Source: Fonsecaea monophora
Lineage: Eukaryota > Ascomycota > Eurotiomycetes > Chaetothyriales > Herpotrichiellaceae
DNA length: 64,000 nucleotides
Direction of reading: 5' to 3'
NCBI RefSeq assembly: GCF_001642475.1
Contig: NW_019173937.1
Span: 434,001-498,000, forward strand
The stretch's first letter is position 1. Every line of letters begins with the position of its first letter. The notes under the pieces were generated by a model that did no database searches, was not told the DNA's origin, and worked only from the letters and a program-made list of their open reading frames with translations. Shown piece after piece: positions 1 to 12,050 of this stretch. The position numbers and the translations under genes are program-made.

Positions 1-881
1 TAGGCGCTTGCAGCCATTTCTCTTGGTGTGTTTTTGACGACTACGTTGTACCTAACTACCTCTAACTTGTACACCTTGAAATGGTCGAAATGTTGAGGGT
101 AGGAGAAGATGAAGCGAGGAAAATCCACCTTCTCCTTCTCCTTGACTGCGGGATGTTATTGTGTATGTGTCAGGAGACATTCCTGCCAGCAAAAGATATA
201 CGAGTACTTCTATCTATTACTTGTCCTTGTAGTTGTATACTGATGGAGTGACAGTCACAACCTACGAAGTGGCACTGTGGTGTGTTACACTTCTCCCACG
301 TTCCGCAGCCGATTCGTCCATCCGGCTCGCTTAAAGATAGCGTCGACTATTCTCTCCCTTGACCTACCGAGTGCAGAACTTTCAGTTACAGTTCCGCCTA
401 GAAGAGGATGGATCGAGACCTATTTGGACGGCTGGGCAAAGACACCATGGGGAGTGGCTATGCTTAACATCCCTAATTGGAACAGCCATGCGAGAGTCCC
501 CTCTACTCAAAACTCCCCGCGTGGTCGTCTTCCCTTTTTCTCGATACTCCAGCCGAAGCGAGGAGCTAAAGACGGGTTTCATCAATAATGGCTCAAGCCC
601 TTTTCTCCCTCTTGGTACCTGAGTGTCGACTTCTTGTGACGCACATCCTTCAACTCTATCGTTCTTGTCATGGCTGTGCCCGAATCCCCGTATTTGGGTT
701 TGGAAACTCCCATACCTGTAAACTTTTATTGAGGCAGAAGGTAGGTCACATCTCTATATATGGCTGATTCGAGACACGGTCCGAATCTCTAGAGAATCTT
801 TTTCCAAACACCTACAAGCACAGTCTCTCTGAGAACATACCAAACAATTCACTAGTACAGATCAACCCAAGCGGGAAAACC
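1..881. other. Intergenic, upstream of FAD monooxygenase gene
   Basis: No supported gene. The short ORFs here overlap each other in several frames and have no family features. A TATATA run at 755-760 lies about 125 nt before the monooxygenase ATG and could be its TATA element. Confidence 0.5.
755..760 (+). promoter_or_regulatory. Possible TATA box of FAD monooxygenase gene
   Basis: TATATA followed by TGG, on the coding strand about 125 nt upstream of the ATG at 882. The spacing suits a fungal core promoter with a short leader. No transcript evidence is available. Confidence 0.3.
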
Positions 882-2229
882 ATGAAAGTCATCATCGTTG
901 GAAGTGGGCTGGCAGGACCAGCAATGGCTCTTGCGCTCAAACGACACAACATATCCTGCAAAGTTTTTGATTTGCGCGACGAGGCTGCATTTGACGGTGG
1001 CTTCGTGGCCCTGGCGCCCAATGCGCTCCGCGCCCTCGACCGGATCGGAGTGTACGACCGAATCAGGACTCAGGGCTGGAACTATGAGGAGTTCCGCTTC
1101 CTGTCGTCCAGGAACCTGAGCCGCATCGGCACGGTGCTGAACGGCAGCCAGAGCCGATACGGGTACAAGGCGCTGCGTGTGTCCCGGGGCATCGTGCGGC
1201 AGACGCTGATGGACGTTCTTCGCGAGCGCGACATTGAGCTACACCTCAACGCCCGATGCGTGCAGATTCAAGAGACGGATCACGCGACCGTCATTGTCAC
1301 GTTTGCCGACGGACGCACCGAAGAGGCCGACTTCCTGATCGGCGCCGACGGCATCCATTCGCGCGTCCGCACGTACGTCGCGCCCGACGCCGTGCCCACG
1401 TTCAGCGGCCAGATCGGCGTCGGCGGGTCGCTTCCCAAGGCCAAGCTGCTGATGCGGCCTGGCGAGGACATGTACATGCCGTGCTTGATCCTGGGAAAGT
1501 TGAACTCGTTCATGTTCATGCCAACGTCCTACACGGGGGATCGGGTGAGCTGTTTCGCGACGGTCGAGGCCAAGGATCGGAGTCGCGAGGAGTGGGCGAA
1601 GCTGCAAAATGACCATACCGCGCTGTACAAGATGCTGCAGTCGCACCATGAGAACGAGACGTGGCCCGAGATTGTCCGCGTCGCCTCGCAAGGTGTCGAG
1701 CTGTCCTCGCTCTCACTGTGGCCGTGAGTGAACTCCGCCTCTTCTCTCTCAACGTGTCAATCTTTGCGAGAAATACTGACGTATCGTGTGGGAAAACAGG
1801 TACTACAAACTCCCCGAGCTCACTTCCTGGACCAGCACCTCCGGCCGAGTCATCATAATCGGCGACGCCGCCCACGCCATGCCCCCCACCGGCGGACAAG
1901 GCGCCGCAATGGCATTCGAAGACGCCCTGACCCTCGCCGACACTCTCTCCCTACTAAATAAATCCGAACCACGCGACCAAGGCAATCACCACCTCGACCT
2001 ACTCCGGGAATGGCAAACGGCCCGCAGAGCGCGTGTCAAGAAGATCCTCGCCTTCACGTCCCGGGGCGGCGACATGAGGAAGTCCTCGACGAGCACGTTC
2101 CGCCAACTGCTCAAGGAGTGGGTCATGTGGGCGTACTTCCTGTTCGTGGGCAAGGACGCCGGGTTGTCGTGGATTTACGAGTTTGACACGCAGAAAGGTG
2201 CGGATGCGGGCAGGGGTGGTCGTGCCTAG
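882..2229 (+). CDS. FAD-dependent monooxygenase (salicylate hydroxylase-like)
   Basis: Two exons, 882-1723 and 1800-2229, joined across a 76-nt intron (GTGAGT...ACAG), give a 423-aa protein. Near the N-terminus is the Rossmann motif GSGLAGPAMALAL that binds the ADP part of FAD. The DG motif (GADGIHSRVR) follows around residue 155. Just after the splice comes the GD motif (GDAAHAMPPTGGQGAA), which contacts the FAD ribityl chain. This order and length are those of class A flavoprotein monooxygenases, which use NAD(P)H and O2 to hydroxylate aromatic or related substrates. No transmembrane segment or signal peptide is visible, so a soluble enzyme is expected. The substrate cannot be told from sequence. 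No other biosynthetic gene lies next to it, so catabolism and secondary metabolism are both possible. Confidence 0.9.
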
Positions 2230-2446
2230 GACCTAGGACGTTAGTATGGGGGTTTTGTAGTTCTTTTGTTTTCATTGCCTCGTGCTTTTTCTTTTTCTTT
2301 GGGGGGTTTCATCTGGCTTGTTTAGTTCCTCGGTGCCAGTATGAGGATCTGGGTCTGGGTCTGGACCAATCTCTTTTCTGGTCGCTGTATTACTCGGTGT
2401 ACAAACACAAAAGACTGGCGGGTGTCTGGATTTCATATTCACGTAT

Positions 2447-2552
2447 CAATACCTAACTACCTACCTACCACCCTCCATAATATAACCTAACCCAATCAGG
2501 AGCTTTGTGCGTACATGCATACACATATACATACCAACCTACCTACCTACTT
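2447..2552. repeat. CTAC/TACC microsatellite-like repeats
   Basis: Two runs of CTAC units (about 2452-2470 and 2540-2556) separated by AT-rich sequence. Degenerate copies occur again further right. Confidence 0.55.
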
Positions 2553-3949
2553 TATACATCTACCCAGGTAATGTACTTCATTCTATTCTATTCTGTTCGT
2601 TGTTCGGGGATCGAAAACCATCCAAGGACGTCTAACGGCAAATCGCACTTCCTCTGCCTCTCCTATTCCTCTGTAGCGCCAACGCACACTTCGCGAAAGA
2701 GGTCTGTTGACAAAGGACATGGGCATGGGATGGATTGACGAATCAATCATCACTGGATAGAGAGAGCGATGGAAATGGCCAAGTAAAGCAAGCAAGTAAG
2801 CAATCAAGTAGGGCTTCGATCTTCGATCTTCGCTTTGACTTGATGTAGATAAGTACAGGGCATTCATGCATTATGCACTATGCACCATGCACCATGCACG
2901 CACAGAGGCATTGCAGCAAATGGAACGCAGCAAACGAATGCGATGTACCTCTCTCTGGGTGTCTATGCACGGTACTTGCAGTAGTCCGAACCTCTCGTCT
3001 CTACTTGTACGCAAGGGACCTTTCCACACCAGACGCCGGAAGGTAGAAGCCGAAATCCGGTACTTTGTGCCTTAGTACGACCACGTAGCGTGTAGCGATA
3101 CATAGTGGCGATGGAAGCGATGGTAGCTAGTGGTAGCGAGAGTGGTAGAGTGGCTACTGCAGGTGACTACCTTGTACTATAGGTAGGTATGTAGGAAACT
3201 GGGCGTGAGTGGATGTACTGTGCTATACTCGGTATGTGCTGTACATTCAACAGTCGAGCACCTCCTTCCCTATCACCTGTTCTACCAACCTACTTACTGT
3301 GCCCTTGTCCTTTCCCCATCATGCTATCACACTCGTTGAGATATCGACTCGTTGATCTACGAGGTACATGCCGATCCACAACGTTGATCTTCACGTCGAT
3401 CTACACGTCTACACAGACGGTATCGCACTACATGAGTGAAGCAGTCACTAGTCACCAGTCACCAGTCACCCAGCACGCCAGTTAACGCCGTCCGAGAGAT
3501 CTACAAGGCGACTTTACAGTACCAGAGTACTTGGTAGTAGTAGGCGCCCTGTTCACCCTGCTCACCCTGCCCTACCAGCCTACTTCCCTACTCACTCTCA
3601 AGACACGTCCCAGACCCCTTACAACGTCCCACGGATTGACACAACGTCCCTCGTACTTGTAGTCAGAAAGAAAAAGAAAAGAAAAGGCACAGAAAAAAAG
3701 CATGCGTGTCATGTGCCCAGGCACCACAGGAATAAAACTACAAGTATTCGGTAATGCTGTTCTGTCACGCTGCCATGCTTTATGCCCAAGGAGTTAGGTA
3801 CTTTTTGTAGAGACGGATTGCCTCACTTCACGCCTCACACCACAGACTCCCAAACGACATTGATCGATTCAATCTATTCGCGCATTGAACCTCTCATTAA
3901 GCCAACTCATTCAACCATCCGTCCATCCATCCCCCAAAGTCTCTCATGT

Positions 3950-3985
3950 CACATCTACCTACCTACCCACCTACCACCCAAGTAC
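3950..3985. repeat. TACC/CTAC microsatellite-like repeat
   Basis: Successive ctacc units with point variations, then an overlapping agtacaagtac direct repeat. Same repeat type as at 2447-2552. Confidence 0.5.
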
Positions 3986-4424
3986 AAGTACACACGAGTA
4001 CTCGACACCTGTGTATGTAGTTACGATAGGTAGGCCCTCAATAGCTACTCGGTAAGTGGCTCGATAGGTGAACGGTTATATCCACCACCTGACCACCTCC
4101 CTTCACCTCGTCACCTCTTCCCCCGTCCCAGTCCTTGTCTCTCGTCCTGGTCCCGACTTGGTGATACTCCAGATGCGACGTGATGCCCCCTTCTCGCGCC
4201 ACCGACGTTGTCTGTGCTCCCAAGGCGCCCTACCGGCCGGTGCCACTGGTGTCACAGTGACTTACCTCTCACCACTCTCAGCCTGCCTGACGACGTCAGT
4301 GGCGTTTTTACTGTCTCTCCTCCCTCGTCCCTCGAATCCCCACGTCCACGTCCCCATCCACACCCACGAGGCTCGTATAGGTATTTCTTCTTGTTCACGT
4401 TCTTTCTGTAGATTGATGGCTAGG

Positions 4425-4464
4425 CATGTAGATAGCAAGGGTAGATAGGTAGATAGGTAGGTTA
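4425..4464. repeat. TAGATAGG/TAGG simple repeat
   Basis: Consecutive tagataggtagatagg units. This is the opposite-strand version of the CTAC-type repeats to the left. Confidence 0.5.
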
Positions 4465-4686
4465 AAGGGCCCTGCATCACCAGAGGCAAATCCCCTGAGA
4501 TGGTAGGTACTGGGTAATTCTTACTTACTAGCTGGTCACCACCGTTCACTGTTCAGTCAAACACTCCATCTCCATCATTTAGAACAAAGCTCCTTTTTCC
4601 CTCTTTGACCTGTCATCTTTCTTCCTCGAATAATAATCAGTCCAGGCCATGAAAAATGGATACCTAACAAAAAAAAAAAAGAACGC

Positions 4687-7242
4687 TCAGAATGCCGCAT
4701 GTTCACTCCCCGTCTCACTTTCGCCCTCGCTCCTCGTGTCGTCCCACTGCTCGTGTGCATCCCACTCAAACAGGTCTTGTAGACGTAACTGCGAACTACT
4801 CTCGCTAGCCACAACCTCCACGGACCCATCGGGCTTGATGATCTTTTGCTCGATGGTCCATTTCCCCCTCTCCTGGAGTAACTGCTCTAGGTCGCGCTTC
4901 ATCCCCTGCGTAAACGTGTGGTTCTTGCCTAGCATCTTGACCCGGCCGTCGACCACTTGCCAGTACAATTCCTCCGTCAGGTCGAGGTAGCCCTTTCGTT
5001 GGTACAGCAGCGCGAGTAGCCGTAAACTCTCCAGCCGTCGCGGGTGGTTGTCGCCCAGGGTATCCTGCGAGTCTCGCACCGCGCAACGCAGCACCGCGAT
5101 TGCCTCGTCGAGCCGGTTCTGTCGCTCCAGGGCACGGTGCAAATTCGTCAAGGCCGAGATGGACTGTAAGTGTTTGGGACCTAGAACTGTCGACGAAATC
5201 TTGTAGACTTGACGCAAGACCTGTTCAGCTTCCTGAAGCTTCCGCTCGACATTCAACATAAACCCGTGGCAATACTGCGACGCGATCGAGCGCGAATCTT
5301 CGGGGCCGTACCGCTGGACCATCTCCTCGTAAACTTCGCGGAGGGTGTCGCTGGTGATGTCGCAATTGCGCATCTGTCCATTCGCCACGTAAACCATCCA
5401 CCGCACAATGGTCGTGATCGGGTGACTCGGCCCCAACGACCGCTCCGCCACCAGATACGCGCTCTGCATGATCGTCTTGGTGATGTCGCCCTGGTCGTGC
5501 ATCTGTAGGATCTGTAACGTCTGGTTGAGCGCCAACAACACTTTGGGATCCTGGCGGGGGACGAGCATCTGTTTAAACTCGGCGTCCGCATCGGCCAGAC
5601 TCCGTTGCGATAACGTATGGTCGCCCCTCCGCAGATAGATGCACGCGGCGAAGCACCGCGCCACCCACTTCCATGAATGCTCATGGCCTCGTGAGCTGGC
5701 GGGGACGGACATGGTGCTCGCCGCCGACGAGTCCTGGCTGGCGTTGAGAATATTACGAGGTAATTGAGGCATCTCCAGATTCGGCAGACTGATAAAGTGT
5801 TCGCGGGTGGACTCATGGCACGTGGGACAGATCTGTTCGTAGTCCATCGAGTCCTCGGATGAGCTGTCGTTGAATAATAGCGACCAGCTGCGAATATCAT
5901 CATGGCCGCAAAGAGACTTCAACAAAGGGGCATCCACCATCTGCAGCGCCATGTATTCTACATCTCGACCCAGTTGATTGCAAGACATGAGGGGACTAGT
6001 GTCATATAGTGTGCCTGCATGACGCACCTGGTCTTCGATGGTGGCTAGCGGTTCATGGGGGGCAAGATAAGTATATGACAGAGCTGCCGACAGAGGGGCA
6101 TCTTGGGGAGAAGAGACGGTACGGGCGCGTGATGATGATGATGGTGAAGCATCCGACGAGTAGTTAGTATTAGTGGTGCTTTCCTTGGATGGAAAATAAG
6201 GACCGTGCCTTTGAGGCGGTGACACAGTCAGAGGGAAATATGGCGAGGCTGCATGGTGGGGTGACCATCTGTGCGAAGAAGGACTTCTCGTAGTGGGCGA
6301 CTGTTGGTGGGCGACAGCGGAGCTGTGGGGGGCGGTGGAACGCGAGGCTGGGGCTGGGACACTGGAGACTGATTCCGACACGGCTTCCCTCGGCGAAGGC
6401 AAATCCTTGGTTAGAGGGACATTTGCAGCGATCTCGGGGGGCCGTGCTCTAGTGGGAGCGGATGATGTCTGATGATGTAGAGGCGGCGGTCCTTCTTCGG
6501 CCTCAGTCTCAGGCTCGGGGGTGTAGGCTCGGACATGAGGATATTGCTCCTGTTGTTGGTCGGCGTTGGCAAGGGCAGACGCGAGGAAATCCTCCTCGGT
6601 CATCTTTCGCCCTTTGATGTATTTGTGAAGGTCCTTGAGAGAACGTTTGTGGCCATGGATCATAAACGCTGTCAATCGTTTACCGCTTTTTTGCCGTGTG
6701 TGGTGTAGCACCGCACCTACGACGAGCTTGTTAGCATTGCATCACCACTTGTTGTTGTTGTCTTTGATCAGGCGTTAACGGCGAGACCATGGGGCTACAT
6801 GATCAGAGGATACTTACATATTTGATAGTCCTTGTCCGAGTAGTTTTTACTGATTCCCCACTGCGATAGTCGGGCTTTATACATGCGCTCCCTGGATTTG
6901 TTCCCAGACCGGAAATCAGTAACAATGCACGGGACGTTTCGAACCCTCGAGTGGCTGGGGGATTTCGGCAGGTCTTGCCAATACGAAAAAGACACACAGG
7001 ACTCACGTTGCGCGGAAATTGTGCCGATCTAATAGTATTTTCCTGACATCCCGCAAGGGATGCTTCTCATAAAGGATTCGGATTTCCTCCTTCACCGCTT
7101 GCCACTGAGCGGGAGCGGGGCCTTCACGCGCCTCAAGGTGAGTAGAGGAGGCGGGCGCCTGGGTGGAAGTGGTCGTAACAGGAGGTTGTTGAGCAACATT
7201 CTCGACGGTCCATCCATGAGGATTGCCCAGGCTCAGGGCCAT
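4687..7242 (-). CDS. Clr5-domain protein with C-terminal TPR-like repeats
   Basis: Three exons on the minus strand (7242-7007, 6891-6818, 6716-4687) give 779 aa. Splicing rebuilds a Clr5 domain across all three exons: an N-terminal W-x-VKEEI-x-LYEKHPLRDV part, HNFRAT joined to ERMYKARLSQWGISKN, then YQICAV. Clr5 domains occur in a large fungal family named after S. pombe Clr5, where the protein acts in silencing. Residues of about 130-330 are Ser/Pro-rich and probably disordered. From about residue 470 on there are TPR-like helices with repeated LG-x-x-HP signatures (for example LGPSHPI, LGPKHLQ, LGDNHPR, LGKNHTF). Both introns are canonical (115 and 101 nt). A nuclear regulatory or scaffold role is inferred; no substrate or partner can be named. 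Confidence 0.85.
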
Positions 7243-9152
7243 TGACTTGTTCTTGTCCTGCTGTGCTCAGCGGTCATCACTGCCTAAAGCGAAGTTAGGA
7301 TTAAAATCCAGGAGAGAAAAAAGCCGAACCGAGTCAGCTATCGAGGGCAGGGAGAAAGAGGGAAAAAGACGGGCTGGACAATTAACGAGGGGAGCCTTTT
7401 TTGTTGGCCTGGCCCTGTTCCCGGCTGGTAAACTCGGGTTGGTTCCAAGGGGCAAAAAAGAGAGAGGGAAAAAGGTAAAAAAGGGTAATTGTTTGCCTTG
7501 CGAGAAGCAGCCTGTCACAAAGGAAGTTCGACGGTCGACGAGGAGGAGGAGGACGAGGAGGGGTAATTTGGGATCTGGCTTTGGCTGGGGTGGCCCGTGG
7601 GCGCAGTGGCTCGTCTTCATGTGTCGTGGCCCTGGTTTTTCCCTGGTGGTGCTGGTCAGTTTGTGGTGCCCTGGAATGAGGGTATGAATGGGGGAATGAG
7701 AGACCATGCATCTCAACGCTACAGGCCACCAGGCCCCGGGTGGCTCAGGTGGCCCAGTTCCAAGGGCCCGTTGCATATGCAAAGTCCCTTCTGTAACCCA
7801 ATCACCACCCATTCCGGTGACAGCGGCGTGGTTTTAGCTTGACACGTAGCCGACAAAGTAAGATTGCGGCCAAAAAACAAAGGCTGAAACCCTGGGCCCC
7901 CCCTTGGACCTTGGGACGGGAAGCGGTAGCTGCCAGTGCCTCCAGCCTCGGGACGGGTGGGGGGGGGATCATCATGACCAGTACGGGAGTAGAAGAAGAT
8001 TGACAAGGTCAGAGAAGATGGACAGAGTGTGGAACTTGAAGAAAAAGCGCAGCCTCTCAGAGGGAACAAGGTGAGTTTTTAAATACTTAGAGGTTGCGTC
8101 ACTGCGTCACTTGCTTCACTACTTCACTACGAGTCCTTCACCATCATCGGGCAACCTCTATCACAATTCTAGGGACTAAGGCCATGAGCCATGGCTTGAC
8201 CGGCAATCTCTCTACAGGCGGCAATCACCAATAGTGAGCTTCCCCGCCCCTCGACCTCGCCTACAACCAACGACACTTGGCAGCCCTCCAATAATTAAAT
8301 ATTACTGTGGCTGAGAGCAAACAAACACCTCTTAAACTCTCAGAGAAGAGAGATCAATTCCAGGTACGTATATACAACGAATATGCTAACGAAGATTCGC
8401 AATCGCGACAATGATACCATAGCTGTCACCAAGCGTGATTCTCCCCTTGAGCAGCTGCGCCCTTGGTTGACACCGTTACCATTCACTGACCACTGACCAA
8501 AGCCCGTTGGCTGTCCCCATCATATCGGTCATATCAAGACTTGCACAAACAATACGATGCACACGTGATGGCGTCTGAAGGATCCCAGCTTCATTGGCCA
8601 TCATCATATAATCAACCCCAAGGTTTGGCTTAATGGATGGGTAAGGCTCGGACCGAGATCTGACACGCACCATCTGACCAAACCATCCGTGTTGTGATGT
8701 CCCCAAAACGAAAAAGCCTGATCTGTCTCGGCATTATATTCCTTCCAATCTGTCACACCCATGGGATGAGAGACGAGGACGACAGAAACCAGCCCAAACA
8801 ATTGCCGCTAAGATATTGGCCGCCATATCAAAGGGGAGCCCCACGACCAAAAAGGTAGGGAGGACTGAGAAGAAAAAAGAGATACAGCAGTCGAGCAAGA
8901 TCGATCAACGGTAACAGGCAGCAAGGGGTAAGATTTCCCCCACTTTGGAAAGGCGATCAGCATGATAAAGGTCGATGAGAAACGTAGGTTTCTGTTGATG
9001 GCATTTGCCGCTGAGAAGGCTAAAGCCTTTCTGCCGCCTTGTTCGGTCGAGACAATAGGCAGGGGACTGTTTGGCGTCCTCCTCGTCCTTGGTCTCTAGC
9101 AGTATCGAATCTATAGGATAAGCAAATCGCCTCTAGTGCGCTATCATCAATG
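7243..9152. other. Intergenic, 1.9 kb
   Basis: Lies between the start of the Clr5 gene and the stop of the RfeG-like gene, both on the minus strand. A GC-rich part (7450-8060) has several overlapping ORFs of up to 181 codons on both strands. They are proline-rich or compositional and resemble no family, so I read this as promoter and long leader. Confidence 0.5.
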
Positions 9153-10322
9153 CTAACGACCAGATCTCCGTCCCGACGGGTCAAGCGTTGACGGTCGACG
9201 GTCTTGGGCACTCTGGGATCGAGGAAAGTCCTCTTTGGAGTCGGTCGAGCCTTGTCGCGTTGCTTGTGCAGGGAAGTTTCGACTTGTACCCCCCGCCTTG
9301 GCCGCGTCAAAGGTGTCAGGCCCGGGATGTGACGGCGGTTGCGGATTTGAAGGGCCACGACTGATCATAGACTGCTGGTAGGCAGGCGGCGGGTCAGATT
9401 CGTGCTGGGGGGTATGTGCATATCCTGCGGTTTGATATGCAGTCGGCATGTATTGTCCGGGTTGTCCAGGTCTCGGCGCAAACGTGGCCGTGTTCACCGT
9501 GATGTTGAGACTCGGCGAGGCTTGGTCGGGTCTTGATTGACCTTGATAGTACGGACTGGGGTTCGGTTGCATGTTATGCGGCTGGGAATAACCAGAATAT
9601 TGGCCGTATTGAGGTTGAGGTTGGTGATACGCAGGTTGAGGAGAGCTGGCCGCCACATTTGATGTCGCTGTCACTCTCTCTTGTCGCCCGCCGTCAGCAG
9701 GCTCATTTGTTACGTCTCGTTTGACCCGAGGTTGCTGCGGTCGATTGGTGCCGCCTTCCGAGGGACCCTTTTTCGCCCGACGCCTGGCTGTATCCGATTC
9801 TCTATAATCGTACGGATCTTTTCTATATTCTCCTGCGACACAGAAATTTGGTCAACTTTTTTGCTTGTCATCTCTTGCTTCCCCAAGCGGAATGAGCCTA
9901 CTGCTTTGTGTTTCCAAGTCCCAGTCTCTCGAGTCATTGATGAGATCGCGAATGCTGACCTAGACCATTCTCAGTATGGATTTGGAGGGGTATCGCACCG
10001 TGGGAGAGAAGGCTCTTACGGCATTGAGTGCTCTTTTCGCTAGGACGCTGAAACCAGTCCGTGATTTATCCTGATAATGGGGTCAGTTAAAGAGAAACCA
10101 CCAAACGTGGACCAGGTTGGTCCTCACCGTGGGATGTTGAGCCGATGTAATCTTTGCTGTGCGATCGACCCATCGTGTGATGTAATCAACCAGGACTGCG
10201 GCATTGATGTTTTCGCCGGGGACAAAAAAATGTATGGGTTGAAGGTCTTCGTCGCTATCGTCAGAGTCATGGTCGTCGTCCCGCTTCAGCCTCTTGCCCG
10301 ACTTCGAGGGTTGTTTAGGCAT
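9153..10322 (-). CDS. RfeG-like proline/glutamine-rich protein, function unknown
   Basis: Four exons (10322-10128, 10070-10020, 9959-9902, 9832-9153) with introns of 57, 60 and 69 nt give 327 aa. After a basic and acidic N-terminus (residues 1-27) comes the block HFFVPGENINAAVLVDYITRW, ending in QHP at about residue 64. Exons 2-3 give a GFSVLAKRALNA + VSIRDLINDS stretch and an acidic helix. This layout recalls filamentous-fungal proteins annotated as transcription factor RfeG (FVPGE-x-I motif, then a conserved short helical region). That assignment is from memory and weak. Exon 4 starts Arg/Lys-rich and is otherwise low-complexity Pro/Gln/Tyr/Ser. The intron 3 donor (GTAGGC) is weak, but a TTGAC branch site and frame continuity support it. 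No DNA-binding fold is recognisable. Confidence 0.7.
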
Positions 10323-12050
10323 GATGGATGGTAGGTCAGAGAGGGACGTGGGCTAGAGGGACACGGATCACGGGAGAGGCTGTTCGCAGCGACACTCCGG
10401 GTCGTGATGAACCTCGGTCGCAACTCAGGCTAGCGGTACAAGGGAGAGGCACAATGGGAAATCGAATGAGCATGCTTGAAGAGATGAGGCGGATCCAGAC
10501 TTCGATGGAAGGGCCAGAGAGAGATTAACCTGCAACACTCAAGAGGTGACGAGATGATGCCTGGTTTGGTTTGCGGCAGTTCAAAAATGCAGCCGCAGCC
10601 GATACATTCGCTGGCAGGTTGTCAGTTGGCCGGACGGGGGGCCGGTGATTGAGTGAGCACAGGCATGTGCAGTAGGAATGGGATGAGTTGTCAAGTAGGT
10701 TAAGTAAGAGCCCACTGGGTTCAGAGGTTCAGAGGTTTAGCCAACACGGGACAGGACCTGATTGCATGGGAGAACAGAGCAAATGAAAGGGCGAGATGCA
10801 AAGGCGGCGACTGAGACTGCGCGCTGCGAGAGCACCTGATGCCTAGTAGTGGGCAAGTCAGTGGCAGTCGGTGGCAGTCAGTGGTAGGCCAGGGCCACAG
10901 ATCCAACTTTTTACCCCGCCGTCGTGCATCATCGTATTGTCTTTGCTGTTGCTCTGATGACTTGCCCTCTGATGTTATTCTTGCTCCCGAGCAAGTGTCC
11001 ACTTCTCGAGTCCCTCCCAAGCTCCAAGCACCAAACCGGTCTCCAAGAACGTCACCCTCGGAGCGAGGTCCTCCGTGATTTACCGCGGCGTCATGATTGA
11101 TGGCAGGAACGAAGTGGGAACTCTGAAATCTTTGGCGGGTGGTTTTAGCGATATCTCAGGAACCAATGTGGCAGCCGGTCGTTGGACGATGGAAGTTTGC
11201 AGACCAACCGTGAGGGGCAGTCAATCCCCAGTCCAGCAGTCAGAGACAAGAAGCAATCGGCCGATGGGGTCCCATGAGAAATAACCCGATGCAGTCAGTC
11301 ACAGCATATATAAGCCGAGAGGCAGAGCTCTGACAGCCATTCTCTCGCGTGTAGAGATGCAGCGACCCAGGATTCTGCAGAGTTCGCAGATGGCAGAGAC
11401 CTTTAGATGATCGAGCAGACGATAACTCGGAAAGTCTCAAAGTTTGGGGTCAAGTTCTCTCAATGCGACGCCGTGGGATGGTCGCCTTCCTGCCGAGTGT
11501 GGGGCCGGATAAACGACCGAGCAAGTGGAGGACAGATTGAAACTAGGGAGAGATTAGGGAAGGGATGGAAGAGGGGTGTCACGGGGTTGCCCAACAAGAG
11601 CCCGCAGTGGTAACAGTGTCTGGGCGGGTTGCTGTTGAGATAGAAACGGTGTATATATGTATATCACAGATGCGCACTTGTTCATGGCCGTTGTCGAAAC
11701 AAGGTTGTCGCCATGTCAACGGCCCGACAGGCACTACCATGATCGATCTCTGACTGACACTCTGCAGCCAGCTACTAGTAGAAGCACTGAGCCTGTAACG
11801 TCTGGCTCACCGCCTCTTCTCGGCCGCAGGGCTTGTCCCAGAAATCTTGACTGGTTCGGCCGGAGTGTGACTGACAAGGTATGACATAAATTGAAACTAG
11901 CAATATGTGGATAGATATAGATGGAAAGGAGTGAGACTCATAATGTCGTGGTCCCTGAAAGGAGAGCCAGCCTCGTCCGCATCCCGAATACTAACCACCC
12001 ACGCCACCCCTGTCTCTCGTGCCTCACCTCATATCCTCCTCGGCATGGAA
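10323..12050. other. Intergenic, 1.7 kb
   Basis: Between the ATG of the RfeG-like gene and the 3' end of the GH31 gene (both minus). No ORF with coding character. There is a good plus-strand TATATAA at 11307-11313, but only an ORF of 17 codons follows it (from 11357). Confidence 0.5.

Larger units (their letters stand above)
2230..4686. other. 2.4-kb non-coding stretch rich in simple repeats
   Basis: Between the stops of two convergent genes. No ORF has coding character. The stretch is crowded with short TACC/CTAC, TAGG and TACTTGTA-like motifs, and it must contain both 3' UTRs. Confidence 0.6.

Noticed and set aside
6930..6970. tRNA T-arm-like gggttcgaaacg on the minus strand
   Set aside because: It sits in an intron of the Clr5 gene, and no acceptor stem, D-arm or anticodon arm can be placed around it.
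7267..7812. 181-codon minus-strand ORF
   Set aside because: Overlaps other ORFs on both strands in a GC-rich leader; proline-rich, with no domain or splice partner.
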